Counted from the first letter of the stretch, positions 1 to 9,341 are shown. The stretch: DNA of 64,000 nucleotides from Amycolatopsis coloradensis (GCF_001953865.1 NZ_MQUQ01000012.1:434001-498000); one strand, 5' to 3'. The notes: generated by a model from the sequence alone, not told the origin. Translations and numbers: made by a program.

Positions 1-1315
1 GCTCACCGCGCACGCGTCCGCCGGCCGCGAGTGGACGGTCGTGGCGATCGCCGGTGTCCAGGAGGGCAGCTGGCCGGATCTGCGGCTGCGCGGTTCCGTG
101 CTCGGCGTCGAGCGGCTGGTCGACCTCATGTCCGGCGTCGACGACGAAAAGGTGTCCGCCACCGCGCCGATCCTCGCCGAAGAGCGGCGGCTGTTCTACC
201 TCGCCGCGAGCCGCGCGCGGAAGACGTTGCTGGTCAGCGCGGTCGCGGGGGAGGACGAGCAGCCCTCGCGGTTCATCGACGACCTGGAGGAGAACGGCGC
301 GGACGACGGCGGCCTCGATTCGCGGATGAAACCGGCGGGCCGTTCGCTGGTGCTCGCCGAACTCGTCGGTGAACTGCGCGAGGTGGTCTGCGACGAGGCG
401 AGCGAGCCGGAAAGGCGGCAACGGGCGGCGCGACAGCTCGCCAAACTGGCCGCCGCCGGGGTGCCGGGAGCGCATCCGGGCACCTGGTACGGGCTGCTGG
501 AACCCTCCACCGGCGAACCCGTGCACGGAGCGGGGGACCTCATCCGCATCTCACCGTCCACCGTGGAGGTTCTGGTCAAATGCCCGCTGCGGTGGCTGAT
601 CGAACGCCACGGCGGCAGTGACCCGGCGCAGCTCGCGGCCGTCACCGGGACCCTGGTGCACGGGCTCGCGCAGGCGGTCGCGGGCGGCAGCAGTGACGAG
701 CAGATCCGCGCGGCGCTGGACGAGGCGTGGGTGCGGGTCGACGCGGGAGCACCGTGGTTCTCGCGCCGCGAGCGGTCACGGGTCGAGCAGATGCTGCGGA
801 ACTTCATCTCCTGGCTGGAAACCAGCCGCAAGGAACTGATCGAGGCCGGGGTCGAGCAGGACATCGAAGTCGAGCTGCCGGTCGGCGAAGGCGACCTCCG
901 CGTGCTCCTGCGCGGCCGCGTCGACCGCGTGGAGATGGACAAGGACGGCCGCCCGGTCGTCATCGACATCAAGACCGGCAAGGTCCCGATCTCCGCCTCC
1001 GACGCCGAACAACATCCGCAGCTGGCCGCGTACCAGCTGGCCGTGCTGCTCGGCGCGGTCGAGGGCGGTTCGAAACCCGGCGGCGCACGGTTGGTCTACG
1101 TCGCGAAGTCCAACAACAAGACCGGATCCACCCAGCGTGAGCAGGCGCCGCTCGACGAGGACGGTGGCAAGCAATGGCTGGAGCTGGTGCGGTCGGCGGC
1201 CGGATCGGCCGTCGGCCCGGAGTACGGGGTCACCGAGAACCCGGACTGTGATCGTTGCCCGGCAAGGGGTTGCTGCCCGCTGCGGCCCGAGGGCAGGCAG
1301 GTGACCGGTCCTTGA
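1..1315 (+). CDS. adnA: ATP-dependent helicase-nuclease AdnA subunit, C-terminal part
   Basis: This is the 3' end of a UvrD-like helicase fused to a RecB-type nuclease; the start lies left of the window. The visible frame opens with helicase motif V (TAHASAGREW) and motif VI (EERRLFYLAASRA). The C-terminal nuclease domain follows, with GTLVHGLAQ, the catalytic VIDIKTG strand and QLAAYQLA. One cysteine in EVLVKCPLRW and three near the end (CDRCPARGC) match the four-cysteine iron-sulfur site of AddB/AdnA nucleases. AdnA works with AdnB in the actinobacterial double-strand-break resection motor. The stop codon overlaps the adnB start (TTGA), so the two are translationally coupled. The identification is firm; only the truncation limits it. 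Confidence 0.9.
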   Translation, partial: LTAHASAGREWTVVAIAGVQEGSWPDLRLRGSVLGVERLVDLMSGVDDEKVSATAPILAEERRLFYLAASRARKTLLVSAVAGEDEQPSRFIDDLEENGADDGGLDSRMKPAGRSLVLAELVGELREVVCDEASEPERRQRAARQLAKLAAAGVPGAHPGTWYGLLEPSTGEPVHGAGDLIRISPSTVEVLVKCPLRWLIERHGGSDPAQLAAVTGTLVHGLAQAVAGGSSDEQIRAALDEAWVRVDAGAPWFSRRERSRVEQMLRNFISWLETSRKELIEAGVEQDIEVELPVGEGDLRVLLRGRVDRVEMDKDGRPVVIDIKTGKVPISASDAEQHPQLAAYQLAVLLGAVEGGSKPGGARLVYVAKSNNKTGSTQREQAPLDEDGGKQWLELVRSAAGSAVGPEYGVTENPDCDRCPARGCCPLRPEGRQVTGP

Positions 1316-4300
1316 TCTCCCACCTCCAGCGCCGCCAGGTCGAACCGGCCGAGATCGCCCGCGCGCTGGGACTGCACAGCCCGACCGACGAGCAGGCCGA
1401 GGTCATCGCCGCCCCCATCGAGCCGTCGCTGGTGGTGGCGGGCGCCGGCGCGGGCAAGACCGAGACGATGGCCGCACGCGTGGTGTGGCTGGTGGCCAAC
1501 AGTGTCGTGCCGCCGGAACGCGTCCTCGGCCTGACCTTCACCCGCAAAGCCGCCCGCCAGCTCGGTGAACGCGTCCGCACCCGGCTGCGCCGCCTGGTCG
1601 GATCGGGGCTGCTCGACAGGATCGACCCGACCGGCGACCTCCGCATGACGGTGACCGCAGGGGAGCCGACGGTGCTCACCTATCACGCGTACGCCGGGCG
1701 GCTGCTGTCCGAACACGGCCTGCGGTTGCCGGTCCAGCCCGGGGTGCGGCTCCTGTCGGAGACATCTTCGTGGCAGTTCTCGCATCGCGTGGTGTCCACT
1801 TGGGACAATGACCTCGACACCGATCGTGTGCCCGCCACGGTGACCGCGCAGCTGCTGGCACTGGCCGGGGAACTCGGTGAGCACCTGGTCGAGACCGAAC
1901 GGCTGGCGCAGTACACGTCGTGGCTGTGCGAGGTCATCGAGAACGCGCCGCGGGCAAAGGGGCAGCGCGCGGCGCTGCCACAGAAACTGGCCGAAGTCAT
2001 GACGGCACAACGGTTCCGGCTCGCGCTCCTGCCGCTGGTCGAGGCGTATCACGCGCGCAAGCGGGCCGAGGGCGCACTCGACTTCGCCGACCAGATGTCG
2101 CTGGCGGCGCAGCTCGCGAGCAGTTATCCGGCGGTGGTCGCGGGGGAACGCGAGCGCTACGGCGCGGTGCTCCTCGACGAGTACCAGGACACCGGCCACG
2201 CTCAGCGGATCCTGCTGCGGTCGCTGTTCGGTGGCGTCGAGCATCCGCCGATGCCGGTGACGGCGGTGGGAGACCCGGCGCAGGCCATCTACGGCTGGCG
2301 CGGGGCCAGTGCGGCGAACCTGCCGCGGTTCACCACGGACTTCCCGCGCGACAACGGCGAACGGCTCGTCCCGGCACTGGATTTCGGGCTGCTGACCAGT
2401 TTCCGCAACCCACCCGAGGTACTGGACTTGGCCAACGCGATCTCGGAACCGTTGCGGGAGCGTGGTCTCGGTGTCGCGCGGCTACGCGCGCTGGAAGGCG
2501 CGGGCACGGCCGACATCGCCTCCGCGTTGCTGCCGGACATTCGCGCCGAACGCGAGTGGGTGGCCGACGCGGTGGCGAAGCGCTGGTTCGAAACCGTGGA
2601 GGAGACCGGAAAACCGCCGACCGCCGCGGTGCTGGTGCGCCGCCGCGCCGACATGGCGCCGATCGCGGCCGAAATGCGGGCCCGCGGGCTTCCGGTGGAG
2701 GTGGTCGGCCTCGGCGGTCTGCTTGACGAACCCGAGGTCGCGGACCTGGTCAGCACGTTGCGGGTGCTCGCCGATCCGCTCGCGGGCAGTGCCGCCGCAC
2801 GGTTGCTGACCGGGGCGCGCTGGCGGATCGCGGCGGCCGACCTCGCGGCGTTGTGGCGCCGCGCGGGCGAACTCTCCTCGCCGGTGCCGCCTTCGGAAAA
2901 GTCCGATGTGGACGAACCGGTGCTGGTGACCGAACGGGTCGAGCAGGCCGGGCTCGCCGACGCGATCGACGATCCCGGAACGCCGGAACGATACTCAACC
3001 GAGGGTTACCGGCGGATCCGGCGGGTGGGTGGCGAGCTTTCGGCGTTGCGCCGCCGCCTCGACCAGTCGCTGCCCGAACTCGTCGCCGACGTGGAACGCA
3101 CCATGCTGCTCGACGTCGAATCGCTGGCCCGCCCCGGGCCGGCCGGGCGCGCGCACCTGGACGCTTTCGCCGACGTCGTCACGGATTTCGCCGAGACCTC
3201 GCCGACGGCCACCCTTTTGTCCTTTGTGGACTACCTGAACACCGCCGCGCACGCGGAGGACGGGCTCACCCCCGGGGAGGTGGAGGTCGTCCCGGACCGG
3301 GTCCAGGTGCTGACCGTGCACTCGGCCAAAGGGCTGGAATGGCGCATCGTCGCGGTTCCGCACCTGGTCAAGGAAGTCTTCCCTGGCAGGCGGCGCTCGT
3401 CTTCGTGGCTGCGGACGTCGACCTCGCTCCCGGCCGCGCTGCGCGGGGACTCGGAGGACCTGCCGGAGCTGAGGGTGTCCGAAGGCTTCGACCGTAAGGA
3501 AGTCCAGGAAGCGCTGGAATCGCACGAAGAAGGTTTCGTGGCGCGGGAGGCGGATGAGGAGCGGCGGCTCTGCTACGTCGCACTGACCCGCTCCGAGCAC
3601 ACGTTGCTGGTTTCCGGGCATTGGTGGAACGAGAGCAGCGCGCGGCCGAAAGGGCCTTCGGAGTTCCTGCTCGAAATCGGTGAGGTGATGCGGGGCAACT
3701 CGGTCGGCCGCATCGAGCACTGGGCCGAAGAGCCCGAGGCCGACGGGGAGAACCCGCTGGTCGCCGATGCACGCAAGGCGCGATGGCCGGTCGATCCGCT
3801 GTGGCCGCGGCGCGAGGGCGTCACCAACGGTGTCGATCTGGTGCTCGGTGCCATGGAAGACGCCGAAGACGCGGAAGACACTGAGGAAGAGGACGATCCG
3901 GACGGCTGGATCTCCGACACCAAGGTGCTGCTGGAGGAACGCGCGCGGGCGCAGAACCGGGTCCAGCAGGTGGTGCTGCCGTCGCACCTTTCGGTGAGTC
4001 AGCTGGTGGAGCTGTCGGCCGATCCGGCCGCGCTGGCCAAACGGCTGCGACGGCCGCTTCCCGTGCGTCCCAACACTTACGCGCGCCGGGGGACGGCTTT
4101 CCACGGCTGGCTGGAGCAGCGGTTCGGCGGTGAGCAGCTGCTGGAGATCGACGACCTGCCGGGTGCGGCGGACGTCGACGAGGCGCCGGATTCCGAGCTG
4201 GAAGCACTGCAGACGGCGTTCGAGAAGAGCGAGTGGGCGAATCGGGTGCCGCACGCGGTCGAGGTCCCGTTCTCGGCCGACGTCGTGGGGGTGACGCTGC

Positions 4301-4572
4301 GCGGGCGGATGGACGCGGTGTTCGCCGACCCCGACGGCGGCTGGACCGTCGTCGACTGGAAGACCGGTGCCGTGCCGGACAAGGACCGGCTCGCGCCGCT
4401 GGCCGTGCAGCTGGCGGCGTACCGGCTGGCGTGGGCGGCCTTGAGGAAGATCCCCGTGGAGAAGGTGCGGGCGGCGTTCCACTACGTGAAACACGACAAG
4501 ACCATCCGCCCGGCGGACCTGCTGGACGCTGAAGGACTGCGAGACCTCTTACGCCGCGTCCCGACGATCTAG
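1312..4572 (+). CDS. adnB: ATP-dependent helicase-nuclease AdnB subunit
   Basis: The protein has about 1086 residues, close to the usual AdnB length. Walker A (AGAGAGKT) is near residue 45 and Walker B (LLDEYQD) near 288. Further UvrD motifs follow (VGDPAQAIYGWRGA, TVHSAKGLEW, EERRLCYVALTR). A C-terminal RecB-type nuclease domain carries GTAFHGWLE, a metal-binding aspartate in GRMDAVF and the catalytic VVDWKTG near residue 1015. It is the partner of the upstream AdnA and processes DNA ends for recombination. I chose the TTG that overlaps the adnA stop (TTGA). The longer frame from 1255 would lie inside adnA and adds no conserved sequence. An acidic low-complexity stretch (residues about 840-865) separates the helicase and nuclease parts. 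Confidence 0.93.
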   Translation: MISHLQRRQVEPAEIARALGLHSPTDEQAEVIAAPIEPSLVVAGAGAGKTETMAARVVWLVANSVVPPERVLGLTFTRKAARQLGERVRTRLRRLVGSGLLDRIDPTGDLRMTVTAGEPTVLTYHAYAGRLLSEHGLRLPVQPGVRLLSETSSWQFSHRVVSTWDNDLDTDRVPATVTAQLLALAGELGEHLVETERLAQYTSWLCEVIENAPRAKGQRAALPQKLAEVMTAQRFRLALLPLVEAYHARKRAEGALDFADQMSLAAQLASSYPAVVAGERERYGAVLLDEYQDTGHAQRILLRSLFGGVEHPPMPVTAVGDPAQAIYGWRGASAANLPRFTTDFPRDNGERLVPALDFGLLTSFRNPPEVLDLANAISEPLRERGLGVARLRALEGAGTADIASALLPDIRAEREWVADAVAKRWFETVEETGKPPTAAVLVRRRADMAPIAAEMRARGLPVEVVGLGGLLDEPEVADLVSTLRVLADPLAGSAAARLLTGARWRIAAADLAALWRRAGELSSPVPPSEKSDVDEPVLVTERVEQAGLADAIDDPGTPERYSTEGYRRIRRVGGELSALRRRLDQSLPELVADVERTMLLDVESLARPGPAGRAHLDAFADVVTDFAETSPTATLLSFVDYLNTAAHAEDGLTPGEVEVVPDRVQVLTVHSAKGLEWRIVAVPHLVKEVFPGRRRSSSWLRTSTSLPAALRGDSEDLPELRVSEGFDRKEVQEALESHEEGFVAREADEERRLCYVALTRSEHTLLVSGHWWNESSARPKGPSEFLLEIGEVMRGNSVGRIEHWAEEPEADGENPLVADARKARWPVDPLWPRREGVTNGVDLVLGAMEDAEDAEDTEEEDDPDGWISDTKVLLEERARAQNRVQQVVLPSHLSVSQLVELSADPAALAKRLRRPLPVRPNTYARRGTAFHGWLEQRFGGEQLLEIDDLPGAADVDEAPDSELEALQTAFEKSEWANRVPHAVEVPFSADVVGVTLRGRMDAVFADPDGGWTVVDWKTGAVPDKDRLAPLAVQLAAYRLAWAALRKIPVEKVRAAFHYVKHDKTIRPADLLDAEGLRDLLRRVPTI

Positions 4573-4633
4573 CGTTTCGTCCTCTAGTTGCGGTACTTGC
4601 ACGCGCAACTACCGCAACCAGAGGACGAAACGC
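4572..4633. repeat. PAL-1 inverted repeat, copy 1 (convergent terminator candidate)
   Basis: Arms of 24 bases (4572-4595 and 4610-4633) pair with one mismatch around a 14-base centre that holds a smaller TTGC/GCAA stem. The left arm begins with the last base of the adnB stop codon, and the right arm ends 8 bases before the stop of the convergent DoxX gene. The position suits a bidirectional terminator, but there is no T tract. The same arm core (GTCCTCTAGTTGCGGT) recurs at five more places in this window. Confidence 0.85.
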
Positions 4634-4641
4634 GGTGGGGA

Positions 4642-5028
4642 TCAGGCGCGATCGCGCACCTTCAGGGCCCAGGTGACCAGCGGGATCTGGAGCGGGACGC
4701 GAGCCCAGAAGGCCGCCCGTAAGACCTTCGGGGCCTTCCGGCGATCGGCGTCGGCGGCCATCTTCACGTTCCCCGGCAGAACCACGACGAACAGCAGCGC
4801 GGCCGCCAGCCCGCCGAGCCGTCGCGTCTTCGGAGCGGCGACCGCGGCGGCGACCCCCAGCTCGGCGACACCGGAGCCGTAGGTCCACGCCCGCGGCGAG
4901 CCCGGCAGCTGCTTCGGGATGATCGCGTCGAAGGGCTTCGGCTGGACGAAGTGCAGGACACCGGCCGCGCCGAGCAGGCAGGCGAGGAAGTATGCGGGCC
5001 GCTGGGACGGCCGGGAATCCGAGGACAT
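4642..5028 (-). CDS. DoxX-family membrane protein
   Basis: This is a 128-residue protein with four hydrophobic segments (about residues 10-25, 45-62, 70-85 and 108-122). The GVLHF motif near the N-terminus and VLPGNVKMA in the third segment fit the DoxX/DoxD-like family of small four-helix membrane proteins. Family members have been linked to thiosulfate oxidation or redox homeostasis, but most are uncharacterised, so no substrate can be named here. It runs convergently to adnB across a palindrome and divergently from the potassium channel gene; the roughly 90-base gap to that gene must contain both promoters. Confidence 0.7.
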   Translation of the reverse strand: MSSDSRPSQRPAYFLACLLGAAGVLHFVQPKPFDAIIPKQLPGSPRAWTYGSGVAELGVAAAVAAPKTRRLGGLAAALLFVVVLPGNVKMAADADRRKAPKVLRAAFWARVPLQIPLVTWALKVRDRA

Positions 5029-5117
5029 GCCCCTGAGCTTCGCATACCGCGCTGAACGTAAGGTTCTTCGGCTATCCTCCCGACCGTGAGTGACGCGGAC
5101 CAGGCCGGAGCCTGTGC

Positions 5118-6194
5118 ATGAGGGTTCTCAAGCGTTTCCCGGTCAGGCTGAGCGACCGCCCGGACCATGAGCTCGTCGGCGTGATCCGGATGCCGGAACT
5201 GACGGTCAGCCCGATGCGGTCGATCCTGAAGCGGATCATCGGCGCGATGCTCGCCCTGCTGGCGACCGTGCTGATCGTCTACCTCGACCGGGACGGCTAT
5301 CGCGACGCCAACGGCGACGGGCTCAGCCTTCTCGACAGCCTCTATTACGCGACCGTGTCGCTGTCGACCACCGGGTACGGTGACATCGCGCCCGCGACGT
5401 CGTCCGCGCGGCTGGTCAACGTCCTGGTGATCACCCCGCTGCGGGTGCTCTTCCTCATCGTCCTGGTCGGTACCACACTCGAAGTGCTCACCGAGCGCTC
5501 CCGCCAGGCTTTCAAGATCCAAAAGTGGAGGACGAAGGTGCGTGACCACACGGTCGTCGTCGGTTTCGGCACGAAGGGCCGGTCGGCGGTCAACGCGCTG
5601 CTCGGGGACGAGAACGTCGAACCCGACCACATCGTCGTCGTCGACACCGACCAGCAGGCCCTCGAAGCGGCCACTTCACTCGGCCTGGTGACCGTGCACG
5701 GCTCGGCCACCCGCGCCGACGTCCTGCGGGTCGCCGGCGTGCAGCGGGCCAAGGCCGTCGTCGTCGCCCCGAACCGGGACGACACCGCGGTGCTGGTCAC
5801 GCTGACCGCTCGCGAGCTGGCACCGAAGGCACACATCGTGGCGTCGGTGCGGGAGGCGGAGAACGTCCACCTGCTCAAGCAGTCGGGCGCGAACCAGGTC
5901 GTGGTGTCGAGCGAGACCGCCGGGCGCCTGCTCGGCATGGCGACGTCGACACCGCTGGTGGTCGACATGGTCGAGGACCTGCTCACCCCCGAGTCCGGCC
6001 TCGCGATCGCCGAACGCCCGGTGGAGCCGTCGGAAGAGGGCGGTTCGCCGCGGCATCTGCCGGACATCGTGCTGGGTGTCGTCCGCGACGGCGTCCTGTA
6101 CCGCGTGGACGCCCCGCAGGCGGACGCGATCGAGCCGGGCGACAAGCTGCTGTACATCCGGAAGGTGACGTCCGCGGAGACGATCGAGCGGTAG
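5118..6194 (+). CDS. Potassium channel with RCK/TrkA-N regulatory domain
   Basis: The protein has 358 residues. Two transmembrane helices (about 37-55 and 100-120) flank a pore loop with the K+ selectivity filter STTGYGD near residue 83. A cytoplasmic RCK/TrkA-N domain follows, starting at VVVGFGTKGRS, a Rossmann nucleotide-binding loop, and ends with a TrkA-C-like module. Known relatives form tetrameric K+ channels gated by Ca2+ or nucleotides bound to the RCK ring. The ATG at 5118 gives a short basic N-terminus before the first helix. Mycobacteria also carry a TrkA-type channel gene beside adnAB, which supports old synteny. The stop codon abuts a fragment of repeat family PAL-3. Confidence 0.88.
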   Translation: MRVLKRFPVRLSDRPDHELVGVIRMPELTVSPMRSILKRIIGAMLALLATVLIVYLDRDGYRDANGDGLSLLDSLYYATVSLSTTGYGDIAPATSSARLVNVLVITPLRVLFLIVLVGTTLEVLTERSRQAFKIQKWRTKVRDHTVVVGFGTKGRSAVNALLGDENVEPDHIVVVDTDQQALEAATSLGLVTVHGSATRADVLRVAGVQRAKAVVVAPNRDDTAVLVTLTARELAPKAHIVASVREAENVHLLKQSGANQVVVSSETAGRLLGMATSTPLVVDMVEDLLTPESGLAIAERPVEPSEEGGSPRHLPDIVLGVVRDGVLYRVDAPQADAIEPGDKLLYIRKVTSAETIER

Positions 6195-6231
6195 CAAGGG
6201 ACCTTTGGTCACCCTCCTCCGGCCGGGAGGG
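6192..6231 (+). terminator. PAL-3 fragment plus GC hairpin after the K+ channel gene
   Basis: TAGCAAGGGACCTTTG overlaps the channel stop codon and matches the core of repeat family PAL-3. It is followed at 6212-6230 by a CCCTCC/GGGAGG hairpin. The position suggests a terminator; there is no clear T tract. Confidence 0.5.
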
Positions 6232-6263
6232 CTCGCTGTGTTTTGCCGCCGGGTTCTGGAAGC

Positions 6264-6737
6264 ATGGCGTTCGTGCGCAAGCGATCGGACCCCGCCAGAG
6301 GGCTCACCCCGGGATGGAACTCCCTGGCGGTGGCGGCCGGTGCCTGCCTGCTGGTGATCTTTCTCGCCTGGTTCGCCGGGCCGGGGCTGTTCGGCATCAC
6401 GAGCGAGGCCAAGGGGACGACCGTCCAGGCCGAGGTCGTCCAGCCCGCGCCGTGCGCGGCGGGCGGGGCCACCGAGACCGTCAAGTTCGAATTCGGCGGC
6501 AAGCCGGTGGAGGGTTCGCTCAACGGCTGCGGGCACGGCAAGGGGGAGCGGCTCGAGGTCGTCGTCCCCGACGGCGCTTCCGGCGACGCGGTCTCGGTGC
6601 ACGCGGCCGACGCGGCGGCGGGGGCCAGCGACGCGCGGCGCCCGGTCGGGCTGGCTCTGCTGGTGTTCAGCTGCTTCGCCGGTGGGATGTACGTCTATCT
6701 CGTGGTGCGCGGGCCGCGTCGGCTGGCGACGGCCTGA
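6264..6737 (+). CDS. Membrane protein of unknown function (two helices)
   Basis: This is a 157-residue protein that I cannot assign to a named family. A hydrophobic helix (about 19-42, VAAGACLLVIFLAWFAG) is followed by an extracellular-type domain of roughly 80 residues with two cysteines. A second helix (about 130-148) precedes a short basic tail. The ATG at 6264 is preferred over the in-frame TTG at 6243 because GGAAG lies just upstream and the TTG adds only seven residues. The topology suggests a small sensor or structural envelope protein. It is followed by a PAL-1 palindrome. Confidence 0.6.
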   Translation: MAFVRKRSDPARGLTPGWNSLAVAAGACLLVIFLAWFAGPGLFGITSEAKGTTVQAEVVQPAPCAAGGATETVKFEFGGKPVEGSLNGCGHGKGERLEVVVPDGASGDAVSVHAADAAAGASDARRPVGLALLVFSCFAGGMYVYLVVRGPRRLATA

Positions 6738-6743
6738 CCCGCC

Positions 6744-6807
6744 GCGTTTCGTCCTCTGGTTGCGGTACTTGCACGGGCAACTACCGCAACTAGAGGACTA
6801 GTTGCGG
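6744..6807. repeat. PAL-1 inverted repeat, copy 2
   Basis: The left arm 6744-6767 and the right arm 6782-6798 pair nearly perfectly. After the GAGGAC core the distal right arm departs from the GAAACGC ending of other copies and instead reads TAGTTGCGG. It starts 7 bases after a stop codon, in a convergent intergenic region. Confidence 0.8.
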
Positions 6808-6850
6808 CTTCGCAGATCCGGACGTCAAACCGGGCACCGCGCCGGCAGCC

Positions 6851-6925
6851 GGCACGTGTGCCTGGGTGGACGGCACGTGTGCCTGGATGGACGACACGCG
6901 TGTTTAGCCGGACGGCACGCGTGAA
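6851..6925. repeat. 21-bp tandem repeat, about 3.5 units
   Basis: Units start at 6851, 6872, 6893 and 6914. The first two are nearly identical (GGCACGTGTGCCTGGGTGGAC), the third is diverged but keeps ACACGCGTGT, and the fourth is partial and merges into the end of the metallopeptidase gene. The 21-base period equals two helical turns. The position between convergent genes argues against an ordinary promoter role. Confidence 0.7.
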
Positions 6926-6926
6926 G

Positions 6927-8015
6927 TCAGGAGACAGCGCTGGCTGGGGCGGAGAAGGTGTTGCAGTCGGCGACGCGGTTGTTGCTCGCGCCCGCCCGCC
7001 ACCAGGACGCGTAATGCGCGTTCGTCCCGTGGTCCTGGCTGCGCGAGGTGTTGTCGCCCCGGGTCTCCTGGTCGTTCCACGCCTTGTTGTACATGTCCCG
7101 GCTGACCGTGCCGCCCTGGTCGACGTGCGCGCCGAGGAACATCCCGGAGAAGCACTGCGCCTGTAGTTCCTTGCGCCGCGACATCTCCAGCCCGGCGGGG
7201 CTGTTCTGGCCTGTTTCGTAGATCTTCTGCCAGGCCGCGTCCATCAGCCCGGCGACCTCCTGCACGTGATGCCCGTACTCGTGCGCGAAAAGGGCGAGGT
7301 AGACGCCGGGGTTGTTGCCGTACTGGTCGGTCTGAAGACCCCGGAACGGCACGTAGAGGTTGTTCTCGCAGTAGTACGCCGCCGTCGCGATGCCCACCTG
7401 GATCGTGCCGCATTCGGTTTCGAAGCTGGCGCCGGTCGGGAAGTGCAGGGCGGGCGGGGTGAACGGCAGGCGGTAGGCCTCGAGGAACGGGCCCCACGCG
7501 TCGTCGAGGCATTTGCCCGCCGCGGTGAAGAACGCCTCGGCGGCCTGCTGGCTGCTCTGCCACTGCGGCAGCGAGCAGACGCGGTTCTGCAGGCCCGCGT
7601 TGGGATCCTGGAGAATCGGGTGGTCGCCCAGTTTGAGGATCTTCTGCGGCCCGCTCGACGACGAAGGCGCCCTGGACGACGAGGTCGGGAACGGGTCCGG
7701 GGACGACGAAGGTGACGACGACCCGCTCGGCGGCAGGGCGGCCTGGGAAGTCGGGTTCGGGAGGGTCTGGTAGCCCGCGTTCGCCACGTGATCCTTGTCG
7801 TCACGATTGAGTGAAACGATCGCGACCAGGCCGAGGGCCAGCACGGCGACCGCCCCGAGGCAGATACCGACGATCGCGCCGACGGACCGGCGCGGTGACG
7901 GCGGCGGGAACTGGTGCGGAGCACCGTGATGCCACTGGGCGGGGGGCTGGCCGTGCACCGGCGGTGGCTGGACGGCGCCGCGTGGCGGCCACTGGCCGTG
8001 GGGCGGTTGCGTCAT
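6927..8015 (-). CDS. Membrane-anchored neutral zinc metallopeptidase (YpfJ-like)
   Basis: The protein has 362 residues. A proline- and glutamine-rich N-terminus is followed by a single transmembrane helix (about 46-68, VGAIVGICLGAVAVLALGL), a Ser/Pro linker, and a C-terminal metallopeptidase domain. The zinc motif HEYGHH carries the HExxH signature. GLEMSRRKELQAQCFSG follows, as is typical of the putative neutral zinc metallopeptidase family (PF04228). The catalytic domain should lie outside the membrane. The ATG at 8015 is preferred; a TTG sits one codon upstream. A paralog with the same architecture lies at 15624-17042. The substrate is unknown. Confidence 0.85.
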   Translation of the reverse strand: MTQPPHGQWPPRGAVQPPPVHGQPPAQWHHGAPHQFPPPSPRRSVGAIVGICLGAVAVLALGLVAIVSLNRDDKDHVANAGYQTLPNPTSQAALPPSGSSSPSSSPDPFPTSSSRAPSSSSGPQKILKLGDHPILQDPNAGLQNRVCSLPQWQSSQQAAEAFFTAAGKCLDDAWGPFLEAYRLPFTPPALHFPTGASFETECGTIQVGIATAAYYCENNLYVPFRGLQTDQYGNNPGVYLALFAHEYGHHVQEVAGLMDAAWQKIYETGQNSPAGLEMSRRKELQAQCFSGMFLGAHVDQGGTVSRDMYNKAWNDQETRGDNTSRSQDHGTNAHYASWWRAGASNNRVADCNTFSAPASAVS

Positions 8016-8231
8016 CAAGTCGGTCCCGGTGGTTCTAGGGGCGAACCGGGGGTGCCCGGCCCGATGTTCAGCATAACGAGCTAACGGCTTCCCCTCCCAC
8101 TACTCGGCAGCAGAGGGTATCCAGCGTGAGCCGAACGGTCACCCATCAGTGTCGTCCCCCCAGCTCTGGCTGGGTGTCGGACCCTCTGGAAGAGTGTGCG
8201 TAAGCAACGCGAACGGGTAAGGGGCTGTCGC

Positions 8232-9341
8232 ATGACGGAGACCGGCGGACCGTCCGGGCCGGAAGGTACCGAGAAGCCGCAGGCGGGCACACCTCCGCAG
8301 GCGGACGCACCGACGCCGCCGCGGGGTGAAATGCCGCCGCCACCGGCGCCGGACCAGCAGTGGCAGTCCCCGTCAGGGGCGACCCCGCCGCCGCTGCCGT
8401 CCTATCAGCCGCCGCCGCAGCAGGCCCCGAACTGGAAGGTCGGCCTCGGCAGGCCCGGGGTCATCCCGCTGCGCCCGCTGAACCTGACCGACATCCTCGA
8501 CGGCGCGGTCACGGCCATGCGCAAGTACTGGCGGATGGTCTTCGGCGCCGCCGCCGTGACCGCCGTGCTCACCGCGGCCCTCAACCTGGTCGGGTTGCTG
8601 CTGGTCGACACCACCGGCGACCTCGAACAGGTCCGCGATCTCGGCCCCGCGGCCACCGATCAGGAGCTGATGAACCAGATGCTCGGCCTGCTCGGCGGGA
8701 CACTGGCGTCGTCGTTCATCACCCTCGTGGCCACCCTGCTCGGGACGACCATCCTCACCGGATTCCTGACCGTCCTGATGGGCAAGGCCGTCCTCGGCAA
8801 GCCGGTCACCTTCAAGGAAGCCATGAAGGAGGCGACGCCCCGGCTGTTGCCGCTGCTCGGGCTGACCGTGCTCTACACCCTGGCGATCCTGGTCGGGGCG
8901 ATCTTCTGCCTGCTGCCGGCGATCATCCCCTACACCTTCTGGGCACTGGCCAGTCCGGCGTTCATCCTCGAACGCGGCACCGTGATGGAGGCGTTCCGCC
9001 GGTCGGTGAAACTGGTCTCGGGCATGTTCTGGCGGGTCTTCGGGATCCTGCTGCTGGCCTACGTGATCTCGTCGTTCCTGGCGTCGATCATCACGCTGCC
9101 GTTCAGCTTCAGCGCGTTCCTGTCGATCTTCGGCAACCTGGACCAGATGTACATCCCCTCGACCGGTGACCTGATCCTGCAGTCGGTGGGCACGGTGATC
9201 GCGCAGACCATCGTCGGGCCGTTCACCGCGCTGGTCACCGTGATCCTCTACATCGATCAGCGGATGCGCCGCGAGGGCATGGACATCGAACTGGCCCGCG
9301 CGGCCGGGATCGCGACACCGCCCCCGCCGCGGGCATGGTGA
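8232..9341 (+). CDS. Proline-rich multi-pass membrane protein
   Basis: This 369-residue protein starts at an ATG preceded by a good ribosome site (AAGGGG, 8 bases upstream). Residues 1-75 are proline-rich and probably cytoplasmic. They are followed by PLNLTDILDGAVTAMRKYWR and about six hydrophobic segments, as in the glycerophosphoryl-diester-phosphodiesterase-like membrane domain found in many actinobacterial envelope proteins. It lacks any catalytic phosphodiesterase motif. The stop overlaps the start of the DUF4129 gene (ATGGTGA), so it heads the MoxR operon. I infer a structural or scaffolding role there. Confidence 0.65.
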   Translation: MTETGGPSGPEGTEKPQAGTPPQADAPTPPRGEMPPPPAPDQQWQSPSGATPPPLPSYQPPPQQAPNWKVGLGRPGVIPLRPLNLTDILDGAVTAMRKYWRMVFGAAAVTAVLTAALNLVGLLLVDTTGDLEQVRDLGPAATDQELMNQMLGLLGGTLASSFITLVATLLGTTILTGFLTVLMGKAVLGKPVTFKEAMKEATPRLLPLLGLTVLYTLAILVGAIFCLLPAIIPYTFWALASPAFILERGTVMEAFRRSVKLVSGMFWRVFGILLLAYVISSFLASIITLPFSFSAFLSIFGNLDQMYIPSTGDLILQSVGTVIAQTIVGPFTALVTVILYIDQRMRREGMDIELARAAGIATPPPPRAW

